The translations under genes and the position numbers were made by a program. The notes under the pieces were generated by a model. It was not told the origin of the DNA, ran no database searches, and worked only from the letters and a program-made list of their open reading frames with translations. From positions 4,546-11,964 of the forward strand of contig JAOZQW010000039.1 in the NCBI GenBank assembly GCA_029932015.1: a stretch of DNA of 7,419 bases, read 5' to 3'. This document shows positions 1 through 6,633 of the stretch, one piece after another. Source of the DNA: Candidatus Fermentibacteraceae bacterium. Its GTDB lineage: Bacteria > Fermentibacterota > Fermentibacteria > Fermentibacterales > JCC-6. Position 1 is the stretch's first letter; each line of letters opens with the position of its first letter.

Positions 1-907
1 GGCAGCCTGCTGCGGTCAGTGTGACAGTGAAGAATTCGTCCCTGTCACAGAAGGCTTCATAATAGTGATCCGCTTCTGAAGGGAGCAGGTCGGTAGCTCC
101 ACAAAACAGGATCGAATCCATGTCGAGAGGGATGAACCTCTCCCTGCGTGTGTTGTTCTTCGCCGGGTACATATCAAAAGTGACTATGTCCAGATATCTG
201 GAGAACCTGTTAAGCACGCTTGTAGTATCGCTGTAATAGCGCCAGACTCCCCCGGCATCACTCCCGTACTTCGACAGGAAAGAGGTAAAGGGCAGCTCGA
301 TCCTCTCCTCGCAGAGCTTGGAGTATTCCACAACCATCGCGATCCACTCAGACGCATGTGCCGGGTTTTCGAGGTACTTCACGGCCGGCTCGTCAAAACC
401 GAATATTGAGATGACATCTCCGGGATAGAGCCCGGCGGTCTCCTCGATGTACCCATCGAGGTACTCCAGAACGGCCATGTTATGTACATCAGCACCCGGT
501 TCAGTCCAGAAACCACCAAGAATGACATCCAGACCCATCGCACGGATGGAATCGGTTATCTCCGCGAAACTGTAATCCACATTCCCGTACGGCTCGGGAA
601 TCCCGATCCTCATCATTTCCGATCTGACCACTGCGGCTGTGAAGCCGTGCTCCCGCGAATGGGCGAGCTGTTCCATCATAGGATTCCAGCTTGTTTCAAT
701 GAAGTAGCTCTCGCAGTACATCCTGAAGTATTCACCTGCATTACGGATATCCCATGCGATGGGAAAGACAGTCTTCTCGTCATCCGTACCGGCAGGGACA
801 TAGCTGAAGTCATATCCGTGATTCGCCCACATGTTTCCAGCAGACAATGGAGAAGAGGCAAGCATCATCAGAAGAATCTTAAGCAAGATATTCAGCCTGT
901 GGTGCAT
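1..907 (-). CDS. Secreted protein of unknown family, probable (beta/alpha)8 glycosidase-like fold, 3' end beyond window
   Basis: The first 302 codons are visible and the frame is open to the left edge, so the C-terminus is missing. The ATG at 907 follows an AGGAAAGG ribosome binding site at close spacing. It lies 16 bases after the stop of the fused spermidine-synthase-like gene, so the two are probably one operon. Residues 1-23 form a signal peptide: basic start, hydrophobic stretch around 7-17, likely cleavage after SPLSA. The mature part alternates predicted strands and helices like a TIM barrel. Strand-end segments include VILGGFWTEP (128-137), ISIFGFDEPA (167-175, acidic pair D172/E173) and IVTFDMYPAKNN (241-252). 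Acidic residues at strand ends are typical of glycoside hydrolases, so E173 is a candidate catalytic or ligand residue. I do not recognise the family, and hydrolase activity is inference. Exported location is well supported. Confidence 0.8.
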   Translation of the reverse strand, partial: MHHRLNILLKILLMMLASSPLSAGNMWANHGYDFSYVPAGTDDEKTVFPIAWDIRNAGEYFRMYCESYFIETSWNPMMEQLAHSREHGFTAAVVRSEMMRIGIPEPYGNVDYSFAEITDSIRAMGLDVILGGFWTEPGADVHNMAVLEYLDGYIEETAGLYPGDVISIFGFDEPAVKYLENPAHASEWIAMVVEYSKLCEERIELPFTSFLSKYGSDAGGVWRYYSDTTSVLNRFSRYLDIVTFDMYPAKNNTRRERFIPLDMDSILFCGATDLLPSEADHYYEAFCDRDEFFTVTLTAAGC

Positions 908-923
908 CAGCCTTTCCTTTCGG
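908..923 (-). promoter_or_regulatory. Ribosome binding site of the left-edge secreted protein gene
   Basis: Read on the minus strand, the 16 bases between the upstream stop codon and the ATG contain AGGAAAGG, four bases before the start. This fixes the start at 907. It also implies translation by re-initiation or local loading right after the fused membrane protein gene, since there is no room for a separate promoter between the genes. Confidence 0.75.
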
Positions 924-3434
924 TCAATCCTCCATTGTGCTTACGATGAGCTGCTTCAGTCTGAGGTGCCTTTCCCATGACGGGTCGACATCTATGGCCT
1001 CTTCGAGAAGCGGCAGGGCCCCCAGCCCACGCGATGTGAGGTACATCTGCTCTGCGGCGGATGTCAGGACGACTGCCAGCCATCTGCGGTCAAGCATACT
1101 CCCATCAGTATCCCTCATGTGTGAGACGGCTTCAGGAAGCCTGTCGCTCCAGTAGAGCATCTGTCCATAGACCAGCTCCGGTACGGTTGCACTGCCAAGA
1201 GCAATGATCAGGGCAACATCACCCGATATGGTCGCCTGCGGGTCCAGGGGTGCCCGTCTTCGGATGAACTGGCAGTGAGGTCTGGCGTCGGTGTTGACAG
1301 AGATCGCTTCTGCGATGGTGAGGCTGTCGATGTCGGGATCCATGATGACCGGCATAAGGGGGGCCGGCTCACTCCGGGAAAAGCCTGCTGAAGCAAGCTG
1401 GACAGCTGCTTCCTCATCAGAGAATATCGCGGTGATATCAAGCTCGAGCTCCGAGCTGGAGCCGACAAGGATCGCGTGCCTCCCTCCCGCAAGGTGTACT
1501 GAATAATGCGGGAATGCATCTGCCCATGTCGCAAGGATCCGAGTAAGGTCAGTCGATGGAAGCTGGTGCAGAGGCACCCACTGGGCGGCAACACCCCCTG
1601 GCTCCAGGGCATCAAGCATAGTGCGGTAGAATTCTCTTGTGTAAAGGACCCAGCTGTCAGCCGAACCTGGATGAGTCGCATCGCAGACTATGAGATCGAA
1701 ACGCCTTCCGCACCCGAGCAGATAGTTCCTGCCGTCATCCGCGATCAGTGTGAATCTTTCATCAAGGTCGGGTCTCAGGTTCTCCTTCTCGAATATCCAG
1801 GCAGCCTCTCTCACCGCGGGACATAGCTCCACGCAGACCAGTGTGTCGAGAGGATGGGTCAGCAATGCGCCTGAAGTTATACCGCCCCCCATCGCAACAA
1901 CCATCGCCGTCGAGGCACCCGGGTTGTATCCCCAGGGCAGGTGTCCGAGAAGGTAGAATGCTTCGAGAGAGGCCTGGTCGACGGGAACCTCTTCCACTCC
2001 GTTTATGCGGAGACTTCTGTAATCATCCCACTCCCTCCCGAATACGCTGACTGTCGCAGTCCGGTCCTCCCTGAAGAAGAGCAGGTCCATGCCCTCGGGG
2101 GGGGTGGAGCCAGGAGGTCTCGAATCAATGGCGAGGAGAAGTATCAGTGCGGCTGACACAGGACCAGCGATCAGGGCAACTCGCTTCTTCCCGGATATTG
2201 CCAGGACCAGAGCCCCGATCAGTACGCTGAGGAGCGCAAGGACCGTACCTGAGATCGTCGGACCCGTCAGACGGAAGAGTATCTGGGAGGTCATCACTGC
2301 ACCGAGAGCCGCACCGATGCAGTTGGTCATGGAGAGCATTCCTGTATCGCTGCCAAGCCTGTCCCTTCTTGCTGCAGCGCCGATCATGAGAGGGAAAGTA
2401 GCGCCCATGAATACCGTTGAAGGAAGCATGTAGATGGCCGCTGCCGCGAATGAGGCAGCGGTCCTTGCCAGCCATGAATCTCCGGGGGTTAGTAGAGCCG
2501 CAAGTTCACTGAACCTGCTGAGAGCTGCCAGAGGGAGAATACTGGTAAGTCCCAGTCCCAACTCGGCCAGCCCGAAGGCGGCAAGGGGATTCCTCGTTCT
2601 CGCTATGATCTTCTGCCCTGCCAGACTTCCAAGACCGATACCGGTCAGCACGACTATTCCCATGGTGGCAAATGCATAGGTACTGTTCCCGAGAACGAAT
2701 GTGAACTGCCTTGCCCAGACCACTTCGAGACCGAGAGCAACCATGCCGGTGAGCCCGTAAATCACCAGGAAGCGAGTGGATGGCCGCCCTGTCTGACCAG
2801 TTGTCCGGGTTTCGACTGCCGGTTCCTCCCCCCTTCTGATGAGGGGCACAGCCAGGATACATGCGAGTGCGCCGATTACCAGAGAAATGGGGCCACCGAC
2901 GAACTCCAGCAGGATGAATCCCGCCAGGAAACCCCCGGCTGCAGAGCCGATGGCATTCAATCCGTAGATCCTCGCTATCTCACGGTGAGCACCAGCGGTC
3001 TCAACTATCCTCCCCATCACCGGGATTATACCTCCCGCGAAGAAAGTGGCGGGGAAGACCATTACAGTGGCTATCAGCAAACGGATGAAACCTGTCGGGA
3101 GTCCGGATCCATAGAGAAGAGGATAGAGCGGTCTAAGAAGAGGATAAAGAAGAAGCGGCAGCAGGGAGAGAGCTGCGGTGATAAGAACAATACGCCCCAG
3201 TAGCCGCCTCGGTTCAGCGGAGAGCTCACCGCTTCGACCGAAGAAGCGCCCGCCCAGTCCGAGCCCGAGCATGAAGGCGGCAAGGACTGCGGCAGCAGCG
3301 TCAACGCTTCCACCTATAAGTATGAGAAGTCTACGGTTCCATGCGAGCTGAGCGATGAGGATGCCCAGCCCGGTCATGAATGCCGCTATGTACAGCCCCG
3401 AATTTCTGTCGGAGCGCCACCGCTTCATTATCAC
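924..3434 (-). CDS. Multi-spanning membrane protein fused to a spermidine-synthase-like domain, with a C-terminal helical extension
   Basis: 836 residues if GTG at 3434 is used. An in-frame ATG two codons later (3428) has better spacing to the upstream GAAGGG and may be the true start. Residues 13-436 hold about 13 hydrophobic segments in two similar halves (about 13-200 and 221-413). Residues 445-660 resemble the spermidine/spermine synthase fold: nucleotide loop AMGGGITSGA (514-523), acidic E536 ending strand 2, ADDGRNYL (565-572), and gate loop CDATHPGSADSW (584-595) before LYTREFY. Classical aminopropyltransferases have a D-S/T-S/T-D gate loop. Here the first Asp is kept (D585) but the second is His (H588), so ordinary polyamine synthesis is doubtful. 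A tail (about 740-836) is helical and ends with a TPR-like stretch (ALPLLEEAIDVDPSW, 806-820). Such fused membrane forms are common but poorly characterised. No decarboxylase or other polyamine gene is nearby. Substrate unknown. Confidence 0.88.
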   Translation of the reverse strand: MIMKRWRSDRNSGLYIAAFMTGLGILIAQLAWNRRLLILIGGSVDAAAAVLAAFMLGLGLGGRFFGRSGELSAEPRRLLGRIVLITAALSLLPLLLYPLLRPLYPLLYGSGLPTGFIRLLIATVMVFPATFFAGGIIPVMGRIVETAGAHREIARIYGLNAIGSAAGGFLAGFILLEFVGGPISLVIGALACILAVPLIRRGEEPAVETRTTGQTGRPSTRFLVIYGLTGMVALGLEVVWARQFTFVLGNSTYAFATMGIVVLTGIGLGSLAGQKIIARTRNPLAAFGLAELGLGLTSILPLAALSRFSELAALLTPGDSWLARTAASFAAAAIYMLPSTVFMGATFPLMIGAAARRDRLGSDTGMLSMTNCIGAALGAVMTSQILFRLTGPTISGTVLALLSVLIGALVLAISGKKRVALIAGPVSAALILLLAIDSRPPGSTPPEGMDLLFFREDRTATVSVFGREWDDYRSLRINGVEEVPVDQASLEAFYLLGHLPWGYNPGASTAMVVAMGGGITSGALLTHPLDTLVCVELCPAVREAAWIFEKENLRPDLDERFTLIADDGRNYLLGCGRRFDLIVCDATHPGSADSWVLYTREFYRTMLDALEPGGVAAQWVPLHQLPSTDLTRILATWADAFPHYSVHLAGGRHAILVGSSSELELDITAIFSDEEAAVQLASAGFSRSEPAPLMPVIMDPDIDSLTIAEAISVNTDARPHCQFIRRRAPLDPQATISGDVALIIALGSATVPELVYGQMLYWSDRLPEAVSHMRDTDGSMLDRRWLAVVLTSAAEQMYLTSRGLGALPLLEEAIDVDPSWERHLRLKQLIVSTMED
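2097..2104. repeat. Homopolymer of eight G/C at the domain junction of the fused protein
   Basis: Eight consecutive G on the plus strand (C on the coding strand) encode part of Thr-Pro-Pro at about residues 444-446. This is the short linker between the last membrane segment and the spermidine-synthase-like domain. Tracts of this length can slip during replication and are a classic sequencing-error site. The frame is open on both sides here, so the sequence as given is intact. Confidence 0.85.
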
Positions 3435-3463
3435 TGGCCCTTCATCATGGTGTATCGGGGCAT

Positions 3464-3491
3464 ATCATAAGACCCGCCAATGCATAGGCAA
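3464..3491 (-). promoter_or_regulatory. Candidate sigma-70-type promoter for the fused membrane/synthase-like gene
   Basis: Read on the minus strand, TTGCCT (3491-3486; 4 of 6 to TTGACA) lies 16 bases before TATGAT (3469-3464; 5 of 6 to TATAAT). A start site near 3457 would leave a leader of about 25 bases before the GTG/ATG. The promoter sits in the 96-base gap after the DsrE gene, so the fused gene and the secreted protein gene may be transcribed apart from the cyclase-DsrE pair as well as by read-through. I see no stem with a T-run in this gap that would act as a terminator. This is consensus matching only. Confidence 0.4.
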
Positions 3492-3530
3492 GAGTGCGGA
3501 TCAGCAGATCAACCTGTACTGTAGATCATT

Positions 3531-3884
3531 TCAGAAAGTAATGACCTTCTCGGATTCAACGGTCCACTTCGTAAATTCCTTCATATTGCTCAAATGCACA
3601 CCCTCGATGAATTCAAGGGTGTCTATCCCCCTTGCCTCCGAACATCCGACACAGGCTCCAATATCCGCACCCTTCCTGATAACCGTTCGGAGCATCCGCT
3701 CAATATTGTAATATCCGGTCGGGGTCTTCTGGTTCGGCAAGGCGCAGAACACTGCATCTGCAAGAAGGAATATCCTGATCTCAACCTCAGGGCTCTCCTT
3801 CTGTATCGTCATTGCCAGTCTTAGGGCGTTGTATGCCTTCTCCGTACCGTACGGTGCATCGTTGATAATAATGAGGATCTTCAT
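3531..3884 (-). CDS. DsrE/DsrF-family small cytoplasmic protein
   Basis: 117 residues, a normal length for the family. The N-terminal strand and loop MKILIIINDAPYGTEKAYNA (1-20), the middle ADAVFCALPNQKTPTGYYN (42-60) and the loop GACVGCSEARGI (76-87) are the usual landmarks of the DsrE/YchN-like family. These are Rossmann-like proteins, often oligomeric; relatives such as TusBCD and DsrEFH handle sulfur transfer. Three cysteines are visible: C47, C78 and C81, the last two as CxxC in the position where family members keep the reactive cysteine. There is no signal peptide or membrane segment. The start codon overlaps the stop of the cyclase gene (ATGA), with GGAAGG upstream, so translation is coupled. 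No sulfite reductase or tus genes are in view, so a dissimilatory sulfur role is not implied. A redox, sulfur-carrier or partner role for the cyclase is inference. Confidence 0.9.
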   Translation of the reverse strand: MKILIIINDAPYGTEKAYNALRLAMTIQKESPEVEIRIFLLADAVFCALPNQKTPTGYYNIERMLRTVIRKGADIGACVGCSEARGIDTLEFIEGVHLSNMKEFTKWTVESEKVITF

Positions 3885-4963
3885 TGGTCCCTTCCTGAAT
3901 AAACCTCTGTCCGATTCCTGCCGTTCTCCTTGGCTCTGTACATCGCCCTGTCGGCATCGTGGTACAGGTCCTCTTTCGTCATACCGCGTGAGTACTCCGC
4001 CACACCAAGGCTGATAGTCTCTGTTTCCTGTGTATCGAAGGAGGTCTGCTCAACCCTCATCCGGACCTTCTCCGCAAGCCTGTATGCCCCCTCCCCGCTG
4101 CTTTCAGGGCAAATGATGGCGAATTCCTCGCCACCAATTCTGAAGACGGAATCAGTTTCACGGATCGATCCCAGGACTTCTCCTGCAAGATTGACCAGTA
4201 CCCTGTCACCTGTTCTGTGACCGAACCTGTCATTGATCTTCTTGAAATGGTCTATGTCAAGGATTATCAGAGACAGCGGTGAACCGTATCTCACACTCCG
4301 GGCCAGCTCGGATTCCATTGTGCTCTCGTAGGTCCGTCTGTTGAACAGACCTGTCAATGGATCATGCGATGATTCGAATTCGAGTCTCCTCCGCACGTAC
4401 AGAAGGACATACACTATAACGAGTACCGCTGTCAGGGCGTTGAGCAGCAGAATGTTGTAGAAGAGCCTGATCCCTCCTACTTTTTCCTCTGTCGCAAGCT
4501 GAGCTGTCAGGACCACCTGGTTTGCGGCCTCCCAGCAGCTTTCACTCTTCTCTACTATCGCCAGCCGGACAACCTCCGTAGGCGCGTCCTGATACTCAAC
4601 AAGATCATGCTCGAGCACATGCCATTCACTCCTGAGGTTCAGCAGTCCATTTACCAGAGCCTCTTCAGATCCGTCATGCCGGTACCCTACTTCACGGGAT
4701 ACGAATTGCTCGATCAGCTCATTGATCTCCACTATCACATGTCTGTACATGCAGGTTGAGTCAGATAGAGCAAGTTTCGATACTCTCTGAATGGCCCCTC
4801 TGATGATGCCGGTCTCATTGATTATCCGCGCATCATACCTGAGATTCTCAAAAGTGCTGTTCACATAGTATGCCATAATGAGACCAAGGCCGAGGATGAT
4901 TAGCGCAAGTATTATCAGATATGTGGAGGGTCTTCTGCGCCGTGCGGCTCTCATTATCTCCAA
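3881..4963 (-). CDS. Membrane diguanylate cyclase (GGDEF) with periplasmic NarX/PilJ-like helical sensor
   Basis: 360 residues from a TTG at 4963. An in-frame ATG three codons on (4954), just after GGAG, is a possible alternative. The order is: basic N-terminus, membrane helix 14-33, periplasmic domain about 34-167, membrane helix 168-190, then a GGDEF domain about 198-356. The catalytic motif is GGEEF (277-281). The metal-binding loop LDIDHFKKIND (235-245) is present. RETD (268-271) sits five residues before GGEEF, so the product-inhibition I-site (RxxD) is intact. An active enzyme making c-di-GMP from two GTP is expected. In the periplasmic part, INETGIIRGAIQRVSKLAL (48-66) resembles the P-box of NarX and the start of PilJ-type domains, with R55 and R60 spaced like the nitrate-contacting arginines of NarX. 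Ligand identity is inference. The stop overlaps the DsrE start by four bases. Confidence 0.93.
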   Translation of the reverse strand: MEIMRAARRRRPSTYLIILALIILGLGLIMAYYVNSTFENLRYDARIINETGIIRGAIQRVSKLALSDSTCMYRHVIVEINELIEQFVSREVGYRHDGSEEALVNGLLNLRSEWHVLEHDLVEYQDAPTEVVRLAIVEKSESCWEAANQVVLTAQLATEEKVGGIRLFYNILLLNALTAVLVIVYVLLYVRRRLEFESSHDPLTGLFNRRTYESTMESELARSVRYGSPLSLIILDIDHFKKINDRFGHRTGDRVLVNLAGEVLGSIRETDSVFRIGGEEFAIICPESSGEGAYRLAEKVRMRVEQTSFDTQETETISLGVAEYSRGMTKEDLYHDADRAMYRAKENGRNRTEVYSGRDQ

Positions 4964-5128
4964 ACCCGTCGTCTGATGATCCGAGGCAGTGTCCTGACCC
5001 GGGATGAATATCTGCAGGACAATATTGCAGGATGTACTTCAGCCGCGTCAAGAGCATCGCTCCGGATTCATAAGTGGAATGCATCATCTGACCACTCGAT
5101 CAGGCAGGTTCGAGCAGGCTGGCGGCTG
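4964..5128 (-). other. 165-base spacer upstream of the diguanylate cyclase gene
   Basis: No convincing gene is seen here. On the minus strand a TTGACG (5051-5046) could serve as a -35 box, but no good -10 lies at 16-18 bases, so I do not call a promoter. A short hairpin, CTGATC-GAGT-GGTCAG on the minus strand (about 5088-5103), lies downstream of the TolC stop. It lacks a T-tract, so it is not a standard intrinsic terminator. The spacer is long enough to hold a promoter of another sigma class. Confidence 0.4.
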
Positions 5129-6424
5129 CTACTCCCCCAGCCTCGGGGACTGGCCAAGTACGACCAGGAACCTTGCCTCGGCTATAAGGCAGGCTGACAA
5201 TGCCGACGCTTCGGATGCTTCGGCATCCGCGAGAGTGCTCTGGGCTGCGAGAAGGTCGAGCAGGGATGTCCCGCCAAGGTCATAGCTCATCTCGGAAAGA
5301 CGAAGCTGCTCAATAGCCTGTTCGGTGACCCTTTCCGAGAGATCCCATGCGGCAATTGAGCTGATGAGATTGTCCCTGTACATAAGCGCAGATGTGTAAA
5401 GGCTGTTCTCGAGAGATTCGATGGTAGCTTCCTGCCGGAGAACGGAGGACCTGGAGGACTGGATCAGACCCTCTCTGGAGAAACCGTCAAACAGCTGCCA
5501 GTTAAGGGTCATCGAGACATTCCAGCTGTCCCTGTCCGCAAAGTCGTCGAACTCAAGCTCATCATTGCTCCAGCTCCAGCTTCCTCCTGCAGATAGTGAC
5601 GGCCAGTATGAACGCTGTCTTGCCTCGTGCGAAAGCCTGACCTCTTCCAGACGCTCTTCTGCAGCGAGAAGGGATGGATTTGCGCTGAAATCTATCAAGA
5701 ATCCCTCTACAGTCCGCATGGAGATCGGCGGCAGTACAGCGGCTGTATCCACAAGTATGTGCGAGCTGACGACCCCAACTGCAGAGCGGAGAGAAGCGTA
5801 CGATGAAGTGACTCCCTGTCGCCTCTGCAGGACGGTCAGACTGTCTCTGCTGACCTGGACCTCAGCCTGGATCATCTCGAGGTTGGTCACACCTCCCAGC
5901 TCATAGAGAGACCTTGTCCTGTTGAACTGCTCGGAGCTGCGGATAAGTGCTCTCCTGGCTGAGTTGAGCTGTTCAGTAGCCTCGATGACCCCGTAATACC
6001 CCTCGGCAATACTGAGCATGAGATCGAGTTCAGCCTTGTCGTAATCCATCTCGCTGGCGGTCCTGGCATGCCTGCTGCCAGCCAGAAGGAGCCAGTCGCG
6101 CCCTCCGGAACCGAGGATCTCCTGCGAAAGGTTCATGGACATCGACCATGAGGAGTTGTCTGTATCCGTGTAGCCGCCGCTTCCATCAGGAATGCTGCTC
6201 CAGGAGTGCCCTGCCGAAGATCTGAAGCTGAGTGAAGGCCACAGGAAGGAACTGGAGGTTCTGACAGAGGCATCCGCAGCAAGCAGACTGGCTTCGGACT
6301 GAGCAAGAGAGGGCGCTCTCTGCAGTCCCAGCTGCACCCATCCTGACAGGTCCAGCACCTGGGGACCATCCTGCGCGAAGGCAAGTACCGCAACTACCAG
6401 CAGTGGAACAGCGACAGCTCTCAT
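5129..6424 (-). CDS. TolC-family outer-membrane efflux channel
   Basis: 431 residues from the ATG at 6424. That start is chosen because it opens directly on a signal peptide (MRAVAVPLLVVAVLAFA, cleavage near residue 17) and has AAGGG upstream. A start 12 codons earlier (6460) would put charged residues before the signal peptide. Two tandem outer-membrane-factor repeats are visible. Repeat 1 has LWPSLSFRSSAGHSW (61-75), SWSMSMNLSQEI (92-103) and YELGGVTNLEMIQAE (174-188). Repeat 2 has YWPSLSAGGSWSWS (273-286), SWNVSMTLNWQLFDG (300-314) and YDLGGTSLLDLLAAQ (381-395). Such proteins form a trimeric beta-barrel and alpha-helical tunnel, giving pumps an exit through the outer membrane. No adaptor or pump is in the window. 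The Yip1-type gene upstream suggests an export locus continuing to the right. Substrate unknown. Confidence 0.93.
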   Translation of the reverse strand: MRAVAVPLLVVAVLAFAQDGPQVLDLSGWVQLGLQRAPSLAQSEASLLAADASVRTSSSFLWPSLSFRSSAGHSWSSIPDGSGGYTDTDNSSWSMSMNLSQEILGSGGRDWLLLAGSRHARTASEMDYDKAELDLMLSIAEGYYGVIEATEQLNSARRALIRSSEQFNRTRSLYELGGVTNLEMIQAEVQVSRDSLTVLQRRQGVTSSYASLRSAVGVVSSHILVDTAAVLPPISMRTVEGFLIDFSANPSLLAAEERLEEVRLSHEARQRSYWPSLSAGGSWSWSNDELEFDDFADRDSWNVSMTLNWQLFDGFSREGLIQSSRSSVLRQEATIESLENSLYTSALMYRDNLISSIAAWDLSERVTEQAIEQLRLSEMSYDLGGTSLLDLLAAQSTLADAEASEASALSACLIAEARFLVVLGQSPRLGE

Positions 6425-6633
6425 CTGGTGACCATCCCTTCGAGCAGGTCCGTAAATCATGATTACTCATGGAATATACGAAATGCCGGCCACTCGTCAT
6501 TCTTTGTCTGGATATTGTTACAAGTAGTCACTAATTGGACTATACTACTGTTGTGCCCAATGTCCTGCAGTGTGAGCAGGTCTCTCAGAGTCGCCAGTGG
6601 AAGAGTGAGAGGACTCAGCGGCAGATCGTCATC
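6425..6633 (-). other. 209-base spacer between the Yip1-type and TolC-type genes
   Basis: No gene is visible. The half nearest the Yip1 stop contains an inverted repeat, TGAGAG at 6606-6611 and CTCTCA at 6582-6587 (plus strand), separated by 18 bases and without a T-tract. The half nearest TolC contains a candidate promoter and a perfect 10-base palindrome. The spacer suggests that TolC can be expressed on its own. Confidence 0.45.
6473..6500 (-). promoter_or_regulatory. Weak candidate promoter for the TolC-type gene
   Basis: Read on the minus strand, ATGACG (6500-6495; 4 of 6 to consensus) lies 16 bases before TATATT (6478-6473; 5 of 6). Transcription would begin near 6466, about 42 bases before the ATG at 6424. 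The palindrome AATCATGATT (6455-6464) would then fall just downstream of the start site. This is consensus matching only, and alternatives exist in this AT-richer stretch. Confidence 0.28.

Noticed and set aside
482..949. Plus-strand open frame of 155 codons
   Set aside because: It lies opposite the secreted protein gene, which has a signal peptide, ribosome binding site and continuous sensible protein sequence. The plus-strand product is rich in His, Arg and Pro with no domain pattern, typical of an antisense shadow.
924..3434. Annotating the fused protein as a genuine spermidine synthase (speE)
   Set aside because: The gate loop lacks the second Asp, the usual substrate-side motif is not evident and no polyamine genes are nearby, so only a spermidine-synthase-like label is justified.
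3531..3884. Assigning the DsrE-family gene to dissimilatory sulfur oxidation or tRNA thiolation
   Set aside because: No dsrFH, tusBC, dsrAB or mnmA homologues are in the window. A single DsrE-type gene is not diagnostic of either pathway.
4848..5087. Minus-strand open frame of 79 codons upstream of the cyclase
   Set aside because: It overlaps the cyclase N-terminus in another frame, covering its first membrane helix. Its product has no recognisable features, so a small leader gene is not supported.
5088..5103. Hairpin after the TolC stop as an intrinsic terminator
   Set aside because: The stem is six pairs with one wobble and is not followed by a T-run on the transcribed strand, so termination is not supported.
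5421..5906. Plus-strand open frame of 161 codons
   Set aside because: It is fully antisense to the TolC-type gene, whose repeats and motifs are clear. The product is Ser/Arg-rich and of low complexity.
6582..6611. Inverted repeat after the Yip1 stop as a terminator or riboswitch
   Set aside because: The arms are only six bases with an 18-base loop and there is no T-tract or known aptamer pattern. This is within what chance would give.
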